The translations under genes were made by a program, and so were the position numbers. Source: Gemmobacter denitrificans (GTDB taxonomy: Bacteria; Pseudomonadota; Alphaproteobacteria; Rhodobacterales; Rhodobacteraceae). Taken from it: a stretch of 64,000 nt of DNA. Positions 1-8,459 of the stretch are shown one piece after another (the stretch's first letter is position 1; the number at the start of each line of letters is the position of its first letter). Under the pieces are notes generated by a model. It was not told the origin of the DNA. It worked only from the letters and a program-made list of their open reading frames with translations, and searched no databases. The stretch spans positions 62,001 to 126,000 of the forward strand of contig NZ_JBALHR010000005.1 in the NCBI RefSeq assembly GCF_036964905.1. Direction: 5' to 3'.

Positions 1-106
1 CTGCCATGGCCGGGGGATTTTGCATTTACCCTGTCACAAAGCTGTTGACCGGCAGGGTCCGTCCGCGCCTTTGTGGGCGCAAATCAACAGAGCCCCGAGT
101 CTGAAC

Positions 107-937
107 GTGCCAAATCTGATTTCGCGCCTTGCCGCCCTGCTTTCCCTTCTTGTTCTGGCGGCTTGCGCCGGTGGACCCAAGGCCGCAGAACCACCGCCCG
201 CCGTCCCGGGATATGAATCTGTCGAAGACGGCGGCTTTGTGATTCAGGCTGTCGATGCCCGCTACCTGTCGGGCAACATGCCACGGCAAGAGGTGGACTT
301 CACCGGGGATGACAAGCCTGGCACCATCGTGGTGGACCCTCATTTCCGCAAGCTTTACTGGGTGATGGAAGGTGGGCGGGCCATGCGCTATTCCATTGCC
401 GTGGGCCGGTCGGGGCTGGGCTTCCGGGGCTCGGCCGTCGTCGGGCGCAAGGCGGAATGGCCGAACTGGCAGCCGACCGCCAACATGATCCGCACCTTCC
501 CCGAATTCTATGCCGAATATGCGGGTGGTTTGCCGGGCGGGCTGGAAAATCCGCTGGGGGCACGGGCGCTTTACCTGTATCGTGGCAAACGCGACACCTA
601 TTTCCGCATCCATGGAACGGTGGATGTCCGTTCCATCGGGCGGGCTACCTCGGCAGGCTGCATCCGGCTGTTCAATCAGGATATCATCGATCTATACAAC
701 CGCGTGCCCAACGGCACCCGCGTCCGTGTCCGCTCGCTGGAGGAATCGGAACGGCTCGAGGGCAAGTGGATGGAAGACGAATATGGCCTTCTGATCCCCT
801 ATGACGAATCCCGGATCGAAGAGATCAAGCAGAAGAAGGCCGAGCTCGAGGCGCAAAAGGCCGCCGAGGAAGCCGCAGCAGCGGCAGCGGAACAGACGGC
901 GACGGCGGGCACGGATGCCGCAGCGCAACAGGGCTGA
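107..937 (+). CDS. L,D-transpeptidase (YkuD/ErfK family) lipoprotein
   Basis: Predicted periplasmic L,D-transpeptidase that makes 3-3 peptidoglycan crosslinks or attaches proteins to the wall. The YkuD active-site block is clear: His169 in HGTVDVRSIG and nucleophile Cys185 in TSAGCIRLF (numbering from the chosen start). A short hydrophobic leader ends in a lipobox, LVLAAC, with Cys20 as the likely lipidated residue, so the protein is probably membrane anchored. I chose the GTG at 107 because it puts the signal peptide at the N-terminus; an ATG at 20 would add 29 residues with no signal character. The C-terminal 50 residues are Ala/Glu/Lys-rich and probably helical. The family call is sure, the start less so. 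Confidence 0.88.
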   Translation: MPNLISRLAALLSLLVLAACAGGPKAAEPPPAVPGYESVEDGGFVIQAVDARYLSGNMPRQEVDFTGDDKPGTIVVDPHFRKLYWVMEGGRAMRYSIAVGRSGLGFRGSAVVGRKAEWPNWQPTANMIRTFPEFYAEYAGGLPGGLENPLGARALYLYRGKRDTYFRIHGTVDVRSIGRATSAGCIRLFNQDIIDLYNRVPNGTRVRVRSLEESERLEGKWMEDEYGLLIPYDESRIEEIKQKKAELEAQKAAEEAAAAAAEQTATAGTDAAAQQG

Positions 938-956
938 TGCCTGCGCCCCTGAACAC

Positions 957-986
957 AAAGGCCCCGGTGAAAGCCGGGGCCTTTTG
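957..986. terminator. intrinsic terminator shared by convergent genes
   Basis: An 11-bp stem (AAAGGCCCCGG with CCGGGGCCTTT) around a 6-base loop is followed by T residues on the plus strand and by A-to-T complement on the minus strand. It lies between the L,D-transpeptidase gene and the convergent YbjN gene, so it can stop transcription from both sides. Confidence 0.85.
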
Positions 987-1006
987 CTTTGCGCTGACCT
1001 ACGGGC

Positions 1007-1531
1007 CTACCAGTTGATATGGGTCTTGAAATCGCCGACCAGACTGTCCCAAAGCACCAGATTGTCGCGAAAATTGTCGCGCGTCATGCCCCCTTCAAAA
1101 TTCAGGTCCATTTCAAGATAGGGGTCGTTTTCGTCGTCGATATAGGCCTTGCCGAACCGCTTGCGCTTGTTCCAGTCGTTCATCGCGGGGGCATCCGACC
1201 CGGTTTCCAGATCGAACCCCGCTGAAAACTGGATGGCATCGCACTCTTGCCCATCGGTGCAGCCGTAAAAGTAGACCGAAAAATTGATACCCGCCGTCGC
1301 GGATTTGATCCGCGGATCGCCTTGACCATCTGTCGTCAATTCGGCGCGGTAGCCATGGTCGCGCATGGCATCGGCCAATCCGTCGGGATCGCTGGCCTGC
1401 AGCAATTGCCCGCTGCCTGTCGGCACTTTCGGATTGGGGTTCACGGCAGACCCCGTCGCTTGTGCCCAGGACGGGGTGGCCAGAAGGCAAAGCGACAAAG
1501 CGAGGATCGCGGGAAATTCATGGGCAGACAT
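1007..1531 (-). CDS. YbjN domain-containing exported protein
   Basis: A 174-residue protein with an N-terminal signal peptide (hydrophobic core ending at SWAQ) followed by a YbjN-type sensory/chaperone-fold domain: LLQASDPDGLADAMRDHGY, then a DPRI strand, a VYFYGC strand and the C-terminal NDWNKRKRFGKAYID and FEGGMTRDNFRDNL blocks. YbjN domains are widespread in Rhodobacterales as small periplasmic proteins with no established reaction. Start chosen at the ATG that begins the signal peptide. Two cysteines in the YGCTDGQEC segment could form a disulfide. Function unknown. Confidence 0.75.
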   Translation of the reverse strand: MSAHEFPAILALSLCLLATPSWAQATGSAVNPNPKVPTGSGQLLQASDPDGLADAMRDHGYRAELTTDGQGDPRIKSATAGINFSVYFYGCTDGQECDAIQFSAGFDLETGSDAPAMNDWNKRKRFGKAYIDDENDPYLEMDLNFEGGMTRDNFRDNLVLWDSLVGDFKTHINW

Positions 1532-1650
1532 GGCCAACTCCGGCACAGGGATAATAACAAGTCGCAAACTGATGTGGCGGCAGCCTGCCCCCAGTGGCAC
1601 ATGGCGTCAAGCGGGGGCATGGTGCCGCCGCGCCCCGCAAGGCGGCAGGG

Positions 1651-1992
1651 TCAGGTCAGGATCACATAATCCTTCAACGTGGTTTCGACACATTCCCATG
1701 TGCCTTCAAATCCCGGGCGGATGATCCAGCTATCCCCAGCCCGCAGTGTCGTGGCATTGCCCGCGGCATCCGTCAGGATCGACACACCTTCATGGATATG
1801 GACATATTCCCATTCCGCGTAGGACACGCGCCATTTGCCCGGGGTGGATTGCCACATCCCGCTGTAAAGCCCGCCGCGCTCTTCGATGTTCCAGCTGGTA
1901 TGGACGGGATCGCCCGCCAGAACCTTGTCCGGATCGGGGCGCGTCACTTCGGGGGCAACGGCGCTGCGGTCGATACGTTGCAAGGGGGTCAT
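1651..1992 (-). CDS. cupin domain protein (DUF861/Cupin_3 type)
   Basis: A 113-residue single-domain cupin. Motifs run from W(N)IEERGGLYSGMW through EYVHIHEGVSIL to AGDSWIIRPGFEGTWE, matching the Cupin_3 group related to ureidoglycine aminohydrolase. An AGGAGA Shine-Dalgarno sits seven bases before the ATG at 1992, which decides the start. The gene is divergent from panB. The group includes sugar epimerase-like and stress-related proteins, so the substrate cannot be named. Confidence 0.75.
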   Translation of the reverse strand: MTPLQRIDRSAVAPEVTRPDPDKVLAGDPVHTSWNIEERGGLYSGMWQSTPGKWRVSYAEWEYVHIHEGVSILTDAAGNATTLRAGDSWIIRPGFEGTWECVETTLKDYVILT

Positions 1993-2158
1993 GGCTGTCT
2001 CCTGATGCGATGCTTGCCGAACCATGCTGGCGGGGCCCCTGCGTCGTCAAGCCTGCGACCCGGTGCCGCTGCGGCGCGGCGGGCAAGTTTCGCTGGTGCG
2101 GCACCCGGGGCACCGTTATACAGGGCTCCGGTTCCTCTTGAGGGAGAGCAGGAGAAAC

Positions 2159-2998
2159 ATGAGCGCATCCGCCCCCGTCCGTCCCGTGATGCCGGTCGAT
2201 ATCATGCACCGCAAGGGCGGAACGCCCATCGTCTGCCTTACCGCCTACACGACCCCGATGGCCCGGCTGGTCGATGCGCATTGCGATGTGGCGCTGGTGG
2301 GCGATTCGGTCGGCATGGTGCTGCACGGCATGCCCAGCACGCTGGGCGTGACCATGGACATGATGATCCTGCATGGCCGCGCCGTGGTAAAAGGCTGCCA
2401 AAAGGCAATGCCGGTAATCGACATGCCATGGGGCAGCTATGAGGAAAGCCCGCAACAAGCCTTTCGCAACGCCAGCCGGCTGATGGCCGAAACCGGCGCC
2501 CCTGCGGTAAAGCTGGAGGGCGGCAAGCATATGGCCGAAACCATCGCCTTCCTGACCCGGCGCGGCGTGCCGGTCATGGCCCATATCGGGCTGACCCCGC
2601 AATCGGTGAATGTGCTGGGTGGCTACAAGGTTGTGGGCCGCGAGGCCGAAGCCGGCAAGGTCATGGTCGATGCCGAAGCGGTGGAGGCATCGGGGGCCTT
2701 TGCGGTCGTGCTGGAAAAGGTGCCCGAGGGGCTGTCGGCCCGGGTCACGCAGCGCCTGCGCATCCCGACCATCGGCATTGGTGCCGGGCTGCGCTGTGAC
2801 GGGCAGATCCTTGTGGTCGATGACATGCTGGGCATGTTTACCGAATTCCGCCCCAAATTCGTCAAGCGCTATGCCGATCTGGGTCGCACTGCCGACGAGG
2901 CGATCGCGAACTACGCCGCCGAGGTCCGCGCGCGCGCCTTCCCGCAGCCCGAACATGCCTTCCCGGATGTGCTGCCGCCCAAAGGGCCGAAAAGCTGA
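2159..2998 (+). CDS. panB: 3-methyl-2-oxobutanoate hydroxymethyltransferase
   Basis: First committed enzyme of pantothenate synthesis: it transfers a hydroxymethyl group from 5,10-methylene-THF to alpha-ketoisovalerate, giving ketopantoate. The protein is 279 residues, normal for the family, with the typical TAYTTPMARLVDAH, GDSVGMVLHG, AVKLEGG, MAHIGLTPQS and PTIGIGAG blocks. The ATG at 2159 follows AGGAG at good spacing; longer reading upstream has no family similarity. Its TGA overlaps the panC ATG by one base, so the two are translationally coupled. Confidence 0.97.
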   Translation: MSASAPVRPVMPVDIMHRKGGTPIVCLTAYTTPMARLVDAHCDVALVGDSVGMVLHGMPSTLGVTMDMMILHGRAVVKGCQKAMPVIDMPWGSYEESPQQAFRNASRLMAETGAPAVKLEGGKHMAETIAFLTRRGVPVMAHIGLTPQSVNVLGGYKVVGREAEAGKVMVDAEAVEASGAFAVVLEKVPEGLSARVTQRLRIPTIGIGAGLRCDGQILVVDDMLGMFTEFRPKFVKRYADLGRTADEAIANYAAEVRARAFPQPEHAFPDVLPPKGPKS

Positions 2999-3834
2999 TG
3001 CAAATTCTCAGGACTGTCGCCGAATTGCGTACCCGTGTGCGCGGCTGGAAATCCGATGGCAAACAGGTGGGGCTTGTGCCCACGATGGGCGCGCTGCACG
3101 AAGGACATCTGAGCCTTGTGCGGAGCGCAAAGCGCGGCTGCGACCGGGTGATCGTGACGATCTTCGTCAACCCGACCCAGTTCAACAGCCCGGAAGATCT
3201 GGAGAAATATCCCCGGACCGAAGATGTCGATGCGGCCCTTCTGGCCCGCGAAGGCGTGGATGTGTTGTTCGCCCCTTCGGTGGATGAAGTTTACCCCGCA
3301 GGTTTCAATACACGGGTCACGGTGTCAGGTGTCAGCGATGCGCTGGAGGGGGCGATGCGCCCCGGTCATTTCGATGGTGTGGCCACTGTGGTGGCCAAGC
3401 TGTTCGGCATGACGCAGGCCGATCGCGCCTATTTCGGCCAGAAAGATTGGCAACAGTTGCAGGTGGTCAAGCGGTTTGTGGCGGATCTGAACATCCCGGT
3501 GGAAATCGTCGGCTGCGAAACCGTGCGCGAGGCAGATGGGCTGGCGCTGTCGTCCCGCAATGTGCGGCTGGATGCTTTGTCACGGGCACAGGCCCCGGCG
3601 CTGTACCGGGTGATGGGCCGCGCTGCCACGGCCCTGCGCGATGGTGGTGATCTGGACACGACATTGGCGCAAGCCCGGACCGATCTGCTGCAGGCCGGGT
3701 TTGAAAAGGTCGAATATATCGATCTGCGCGCAACCTCGACCCTGGACCCGATCACACGGCTGGATGGCCCGGCGCGGCTTCTGGCGGCGGCCTGGATCGG
3801 CGGCGTTCGCCTGATCGACAATATCCCAGTCTGA
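2998..3834 (+). CDS. panC: pantoate--beta-alanine ligase
   Basis: ATP-dependent condensation of pantoate and beta-alanine to pantothenate, the last step of vitamin B5 synthesis. The nucleotidyltransferase signature is visible: PTMGALHEGHLSLVR near residue 30, IFVNPTQF near 60, FDGVATVVAKLF near 125, YFGQKDWQQ near 150 and ALSSRNV near 185. Length of 278 residues fits the family. It follows panB directly with a TGATG junction and is closed by a hairpin terminator 27 bases downstream. Confidence 0.97.
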   Translation: MQILRTVAELRTRVRGWKSDGKQVGLVPTMGALHEGHLSLVRSAKRGCDRVIVTIFVNPTQFNSPEDLEKYPRTEDVDAALLAREGVDVLFAPSVDEVYPAGFNTRVTVSGVSDALEGAMRPGHFDGVATVVAKLFGMTQADRAYFGQKDWQQLQVVKRFVADLNIPVEIVGCETVREADGLALSSRNVRLDALSRAQAPALYRVMGRAATALRDGGDLDTTLAQARTDLLQAGFEKVEYIDLRATSTLDPITRLDGPARLLAAAWIGGVRLIDNIPV

Positions 3835-3860
3835 TCGCCCCTTGGGCATCCTGTAACCCG

Positions 3861-3885
3861 GCCCCGTCAGAAATGGCGGGGCTTT
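3861..3885 (+). terminator. intrinsic terminator after panBC
   Basis: Nine-bp stem (GCCCCGTCA with TGGCGGGGC, one G-T pair) closed by a GAAA tetraloop and followed by TTTGTC. It lies 26 bases after the panC stop. Confidence 0.75.
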
Positions 3886-3997
3886 GTCATGTCATGCGAT
3901 GATTTCAGGCCGATGACAAAATCGGCAAGGCTTTTGCAGGTTTGTGCATTTTGTCCCTTGCGTCCCCCCCGCGCTGCCGCTAAATCCCCCTCACAGT

Positions 3998-4074
3998 GGA
4001 CCCGTAGCTCAGCTGGATAGAGCATCAGACTACGAATCTGAGGGTCGGGCGTTCGAATCGCTCCGGGTCCGCCA
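3998..4074 (+). tRNA. tRNA-Arg (ACG)
   Basis: Complete cloverleaf with encoded CCA. Acceptor stem GGACCCG pairs with CGGGTCC; D arm GCTC/GAGC; anticodon stem TCAGA/TCTGA with loop CTACGAA, giving anticodon ACG, which after A34 deamination reads CGN arginine codons; T arm GGGCG/CGCTC with the TTCGAAT loop; discriminator G, then CCA at 4072-4074. A TATA-like box is not obvious. No direct repeat of the 3' end was seen downstream inside the window. Confidence 0.97.
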
Positions 4075-4678
4075 CTCCACCACTTTGATATATCTGCATT
4101 ATGATCCCATACCGGGCGATGGCAGATTATGGCGGACGTGCATACGCAGTTGCCGCGCAATCATCACCTTCTACTTTATCGGCCCGAGGTGTGGCACTGT
4201 TGCCGCGCGTCAGCTTTGTCGTGAAGATTTTCCTGAACGATCATTCCTGACGGCCTGAACGGATACGGGGGAGCACCTGCCCGCCCTTCAGTCCGAAGCG
4301 CCTGTCTGAATAAATCACCGCGTCCCTCTGGCTCCGGCGCGGTCCATGTGGCGGGCATAGGTGAAGGTCGTGCATGAGATCTGGAAAAACCCTCCCGCCC
4401 GCAGACAGCCCGGTCGATCACGACAATTCTTTTAGCTCCGCGCTGGCAAGCTGTGACCCTCTATGGCGGCAGCTCATCGCTGGCCGAGCATCGGCTCGTG
4501 GTTACCGTATCGCAGCATAGTCTGATCGCGCCATGTTTGGGCGGCAGCAGACCAAAGATCATGGCTTTCGCAATTGTCCGGTTTTTGAGGATCACATCAG
4601 ATATGCCGGTTTCTGTCACAATCAAGGATTAGCACCGAACCCGTTGCGATCCTTTGCAAAGTGGAGAAATCTGGGGTC
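4075..4678. other. gene-free gap downstream of tRNA-Arg
   Basis: About 600 bases with no convincing gene on either strand. Short open stretches exist, such as 4176-4421 minus, but they lack a credible start, known motifs or normal composition. Composition is less GC-rich than the flanks. It may be eroded mobile or accessory DNA next to the tRNA, but no integrase, transposase, inverted repeat or repeated tRNA end was found. Confidence 0.5.
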
Positions 4679-5149
4679 ATGGATGAACCTGAACTGAGCA
4701 TACGGCACGCAACCCAAAGCGACATCCCACGTTTGCTGGACCTCTATCAGCACCTTGTCCCCGATGACGAGCGTCCGGATGATTTGCGTGCCAATGACGC
4801 GTTTGCGCGCTTTCTCAGCTATACCGGTAGCGCAATTTTCCTTGGCGAGATTGGCGGCGTGCTTGTTGCGTCCTGCGCTCTGGTCGTCATTCCGAACCTT
4901 ACGCGCAGAGCAAGGCCCTATGGTCTGATAGAGAACGTCGTGACCCATCGGGATCATCGAAACCGGGGATACGGACGGATGATCCTGAATGCCGCATCAG
5001 AGGCAGCATGGGCATCCGGCTGCTACAAGGTCATGCTGTTGACCGGCTCGACGGAGCGGGGCACGCTTGAATTCTATCGCAAGGCCGGGTTCGAACAGAC
5101 AAAAACCGGCTTTCAGAAACGGTCTATCCCGGTTCGTACGGAAGAATGA
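4679..5149 (+). CDS. GNAT family N-acetyltransferase
   Basis: A 156-residue GCN5-type acetyltransferase. The acetyl-CoA loop is recognisable as HRDHRNRGYGRMIL around residue 95, followed by the AAWASGCYKVML strand and the C-terminal FYRKAGFEQTKTGF motif. Substrate is not predictable; the nearest characterised relatives act on small amines or protein N-termini. The ATG at 4679 is preferred over an upstream GTG at 4661. It is a single gene behind the empty gap that follows tRNA-Arg. Confidence 0.8.
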   Translation: MDEPELSIRHATQSDIPRLLDLYQHLVPDDERPDDLRANDAFARFLSYTGSAIFLGEIGGVLVASCALVVIPNLTRRARPYGLIENVVTHRDHRNRGYGRMILNAASEAAWASGCYKVMLLTGSTERGTLEFYRKAGFEQTKTGFQKRSIPVRTEE

Positions 5150-5280
5150 CGGCGGTTCCCCTATGTTCCAAAGAGGATCGGCCAGACCAATCTCTCTGCG
5201 CTGGCGGGCGCCGCGATCTGCACCGATCTGCCCGCGCCCATGATCCGCGCAGGCCACTGCCAGTGCTTTGCCCCAGAATG

Positions 5281-5305
5281 AAAAGGGGCCGGTCACACCG
5301 GCCCC
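5281..5305 (-). terminator. intrinsic terminator after the peroxiredoxin gene
   Basis: On the minus strand a 9-bp perfect stem (GGGGCCGGT with ACCGGCCCC) with a 3-base loop is followed by TTTT. It begins 9 bases after the peroxiredoxin stop codon. Confidence 0.85.
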
Positions 5306-5313
5306 CTGTGCGA

Positions 5314-5802
5314 TCAGATCGCGTCCAGCAGCGCCTCGCCGCCCGAAATGCTGCACTGTCCGGGGCTGTCTTCGACCTGCAGCACCTTGACCACGCCATC
5401 TTCGGCATAAAGCGCATAGCGCTTGGACCGATCAATCAGCCCCGCTGGCGGGGCCGAGAACTCCAGCCCGATGGCCTTGGTGAATTCAGCCTGCGCATCG
5501 CCCAGCATGGTGATGCCCGCGGCATCTGCACCGGTGGCTTCGCCCCAGGCCTTCATCACGAAGGGATCATTGACCGAGACACAGATGATTTCATCCACGC
5601 CCTTGGCGGCAAATTTGTCCTTGGTGCGGATGAAGCTGGGCACATGCGCCGTGGTGCAGACGCCGGTATAGGCGCCCGGCAGACCAAAGATCACCACTTT
5701 GCGGCCTGCCAGTTTCGCGGCCAGATCCACCGCTTCGGGGCCCGCATCCCCCATCCGCAACAGGCTTGCGCCCGGAAGTTTGCTGCCCTCAGAAATCGTC
5801 AT
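5314..5802 (-). CDS. peroxiredoxin, Prx5/thiol peroxidase type
   Basis: Cytoplasmic thiol peroxidase reducing hydrogen peroxide and organic hydroperoxides. The 162-residue protein carries the Prx5 active-site segment PGAYTGVCTTAHVPSF, with the peroxidatic Cys near residue 50, then VNDPFVMKAWG and a GLIDRSKRYA strand. A second Cys in DSPGQCSISG near the C-terminus is placed as in atypical two-Cys or glutaredoxin-dependent Prx5 proteins. The ATG at 5802 was chosen because the family begins at the MTISEG-type strand. It is divergent from the ferredoxin reductase gene. Confidence 0.92.
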   Translation of the reverse strand: MTISEGSKLPGASLLRMGDAGPEAVDLAAKLAGRKVVIFGLPGAYTGVCTTAHVPSFIRTKDKFAAKGVDEIICVSVNDPFVMKAWGEATGADAAGITMLGDAQAEFTKAIGLEFSAPPAGLIDRSKRYALYAEDGVVKVLQVEDSPGQCSISGGEALLDAI

Positions 5803-5888
5803 TTGCCAGTCCTCGCGCGTTGCGTTTCCGTCGCCCACAGTTATAGGGTCCGGGGCGAGGAAGGCCAGAGGGCAAAGGGGAGCGGAAG

Positions 5889-7094
5889 ATGGCGCATTTC
5901 GTGATCGTGGGGGCCGGGCAGGCGGGGGCGGCGCTGGCGGCCAAGCTGCGCAGTGCGGGATTTGACGGCGACATCACCCTGATCGGCGAAGAACCCAGCC
6001 CCCCCTATCAGCGCCCGCCGCTGTCAAAAGCCTATCTTCTGGGCGAGATGGAGGAAGAACGGCTGTGGTTGCGCGGGGCCGATTTCTATGCCGAGAACCG
6101 CATCACCCTGCGGCTGGGCCAGCCGGTGACCGGCATTGATCCGGTCGCACGCCATGTGACGCTGGGCAGCGAAACCCTCCAGTATGACGAACTTGCGCTG
6201 ACCACCGGGTCGGTGCCGCGCCGCCTGCCCGCTACCATCGGCGGCGATCTGGACGGGGTCTATACCGTGCGCACCCTGGCCGATGTCGATGCGATGCGGG
6301 CGCAGTTTCAGCCAGGCCGCCATGTTGTCATCATCGGGGGCGGCTATATCGGGCTGGAGGCTGCCGCCGTGGCTGCCAAGCTGGGCCTGAAGGTCAGCGT
6401 GGTGGAAATGGCCCCCCGCATCCTGCAGCGGGTGGCCGCGCCCGAAACCTCGGATCACTTCCGGGCGCTGCATCGCGCGCATGGCGTGGATATTCTGGAA
6501 GGCGTCGGCCTGGATCGCCTGCTTGGCGAAGGCCGCGTATCGGCAGCCCGACTGACCGACGGGCGCGACTTGCAAGCCGATTTCGTGATCGCAGGCGTGG
6601 GCATCCTGCCTGCCACCGCGCTGGCCGAACTGGCAGGCTGCGCGCTGGATAATGGCATCCGCACCGATGAATTCGGGCGAACCTCTGTGCCGCATATCTG
6701 GTCTGCTGGTGATTGCGCCAGCTTTCCGCATGGCGAGGGCCGGTTGCGGCTGGAATCGGTGGGCAACGCCATCGATCAGGCCGAGGCGGTGGCCGCCAAC
6801 ATGCTGGGGGCAAACCAGCCCTATCTGGCCAAACCGTGGTTCTGGTCGGATCAATATGATTGCAAACTGCAGATCGCCGGGCTGAACACCGGCTATGATC
6901 GCATCGTGACCCGCGGCCCGACCGGTGCAGCAGTCAGCTTCTGGTATTTCCGGGGCACCACGCTGCTGGCCGTGGATGCGATGAACGATCCGCGCGCCTA
7001 TATGGTGGGCAAGCGGCTGATCGAAATGGGCCGCAGCCCCGACCCGGCGCTGGTTGCCGATACCACTGCCGATCTGAAGGGCCTGCTGAAGTGA
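5889..7094 (+). CDS. FAD/NAD-dependent ferredoxin (rubredoxin-type) reductase
   Basis: A 401-residue class I flavoprotein reductase that passes electrons from NAD(P)H to a ferredoxin, as in oxygenase or cytochrome P450 systems. Evidence: FAD dinucleotide fold VIVGAGQAG at residues 5-13, the PYQRPPLSK motif at 39-47, NAD-binding GGGYIGLEAAA at 150-160, and the second FAD motif IWSAGDCA with Asp276, plus a reductase C-terminal domain with WFWSDQYDCKLQIAG. No ferredoxin or oxygenase gene is adjacent, so the partner is unknown. A strong GGGGAGCGG Shine-Dalgarno precedes the ATG. Confidence 0.9.
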   Translation: MAHFVIVGAGQAGAALAAKLRSAGFDGDITLIGEEPSPPYQRPPLSKAYLLGEMEEERLWLRGADFYAENRITLRLGQPVTGIDPVARHVTLGSETLQYDELALTTGSVPRRLPATIGGDLDGVYTVRTLADVDAMRAQFQPGRHVVIIGGGYIGLEAAAVAAKLGLKVSVVEMAPRILQRVAAPETSDHFRALHRAHGVDILEGVGLDRLLGEGRVSAARLTDGRDLQADFVIAGVGILPATALAELAGCALDNGIRTDEFGRTSVPHIWSAGDCASFPHGEGRLRLESVGNAIDQAEAVAANMLGANQPYLAKPWFWSDQYDCKLQIAGLNTGYDRIVTRGPTGAAVSFWYFRGTTLLAVDAMNDPRAYMVGKRLIEMGRSPDPALVADTTADLKGLLK

Positions 7095-7660
7095 GGATCG
7101 TCGGCGGCGCATCGCGGGGCCTGAAACTCGCCGATGTGGGGGCGGGTGACCCGCAGGCCCATCTGCGCCCGACGACCGACCGCGTGCGCGAGGCGATCTT
7201 CAACCTTCTGATCAATGGAAGGGTGGCGAAGTCGGGCGATCCGGTTGCCGGTGCCCGCGTGCTCGATCTGTTTGCCGGGACTGGCGCGCTTGGGCTGGAG
7301 GCGCTGTCGCGAGGCGCAGCGCGAGTGGCCTTTGTCGATGACGGCACGGCAGCAAGGGCGCTGCTTCGGCGCAATATCGAACTGATGCGGGCCATGGGCA
7401 CCACCGATGTCTGGCGGCGCGATGCCACCAACATGGGCCCCAATCGCGGCGCGGGCTATGATCTGGTGTTTCTTGATCCGCCCTATGGTCAGGGCCTGGG
7501 CGAAAAGGCGCTGGCCTCCTGCATCGGTGGCGGCTGGCTGGCACCACGAGCGCTGATCGTCTGGGAAGAAAACACTGCCCCCCTTCCCCCGGACGGGTTC
7601 GAGGAAATCGACCAGCGCAGCTATGGTGACACGATCATCACCCTGCTGCGCGCGCCATGA
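7091..7660 (+). CDS. rsmD: 16S rRNA (guanine(966)-N(2))-methyltransferase
   Basis: SAM-dependent methyltransferase that modifies G966 of 16S rRNA during 30S assembly. The 189-residue protein starts with MRIVGGASRGLKL, and has LRPTTDRVREAIFNLL, the SAM motif DLFAGTGALGLEAL at residues 59-72 and the catalytic DPPY at 129-132. It starts at a GTG overlapping the stop of the upstream reductase by four bases and overlaps the next gene in the same way, indicating one transcript. Confidence 0.95.
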   Translation: MRIVGGASRGLKLADVGAGDPQAHLRPTTDRVREAIFNLLINGRVAKSGDPVAGARVLDLFAGTGALGLEALSRGAARVAFVDDGTAARALLRRNIELMRAMGTTDVWRRDATNMGPNRGAGYDLVFLDPPYGQGLGEKALASCIGGGWLAPRALIVWEENTAPLPPDGFEEIDQRSYGDTIITLLRAP

Positions 7661-8307
7661 CCCCCGCCGCCGTTCTGTTCGATTGTGATGGCGTGGTGGT
7701 GGACAGCGAACCCGCCACCTTCGACCTTCTGGCCGAAGACCTCGCCGCGCGCGGCCTTGACCTGAGCCGGGCCGAAATGGAACAGCGTTTTCTGGGCGGC
7801 ACCATCGAACGCTGCGGACGGATCGCTGCCGAACTCGGGGCCGATATTCCCGCAGGTTGGACCGCAGAGATTTACGAACGGCTTTATGACCGGCTGGCAC
7901 AGGGCACTGCGCTGGTGGCTGGTGTGGCGCAGGTCTTCGATGCGCTCGATGCGGCGGGTATTCCCTATGCCATCGGATCAAACGGCACGATGCGCAAAAT
8001 GGCCGTGACCCTGGGCCAGCATCCGGCGCTGCTGCAGCGGCTGACCGGCAGGTTGTTTTCCGGAATTGATCTGGGGATGCTGAAACCCGCGCCCGATCTT
8101 TATCTTCACGCCGCGCAAAACCTTGGGGTAGCGCCTGCTGCCTGCGTGGTCATCGAAGACAGCGCGACCGGTGCCCGTGCCGCCCAACGGGCCGGGATGC
8201 GCTGCATGGGTTATGCCCCCCATGGCGACGGGGCATCATTGCAGGCCGAAGGGGCGCAGATCTTCACCTCCATGGCCGAACTGCCCGCACTTCTTGGCCT
8301 GACCTGA
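7657..8307 (+). CDS. HAD family phosphatase, beta-phosphoglucomutase/phosphoglycolate phosphatase-like
   Basis: A 216-residue HAD subfamily IA hydrolase. Motif I is FDCDGVVVDSEP with nucleophile Asp9 and acid/base Asp11; motif II is the SNGTMRK segment near residue 108; motif III/IV are KPAPDLYLHAA and VIEDSATGARAA. The helical cap between motifs I and II is the C1 type. Candidate substrates are small sugar phosphates; the exact one cannot be read from sequence. ATG overlaps the rsmD stop (ATGA). Confidence 0.85.
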   Translation: MTPAAVLFDCDGVVVDSEPATFDLLAEDLAARGLDLSRAEMEQRFLGGTIERCGRIAAELGADIPAGWTAEIYERLYDRLAQGTALVAGVAQVFDALDAAGIPYAIGSNGTMRKMAVTLGQHPALLQRLTGRLFSGIDLGMLKPAPDLYLHAAQNLGVAPAACVVIEDSATGARAAQRAGMRCMGYAPHGDGASLQAEGAQIFTSMAELPALLGLT

Positions 8308-8459
8308 TCCCCACAAACGCCAACCGCCTTTATCTTGGCCCAAATATCCTCGGCGTGCGCAGCGGGCAGACAGCCCCCCGCACAACCGTGACGCAGCGTT
8401 GACGGTGACAGCGCCGCGCCCATTTGCAACTCTGGCCGCCAAGCCCGAGGAGGACCGCC

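Noticed and set aside
4176..4421. Open frame of 81 codons in the gap after tRNA-Arg, thought of as a transposase remnant
   Set aside because: No DDE or HTH motif and no terminal repeats; not supportable.
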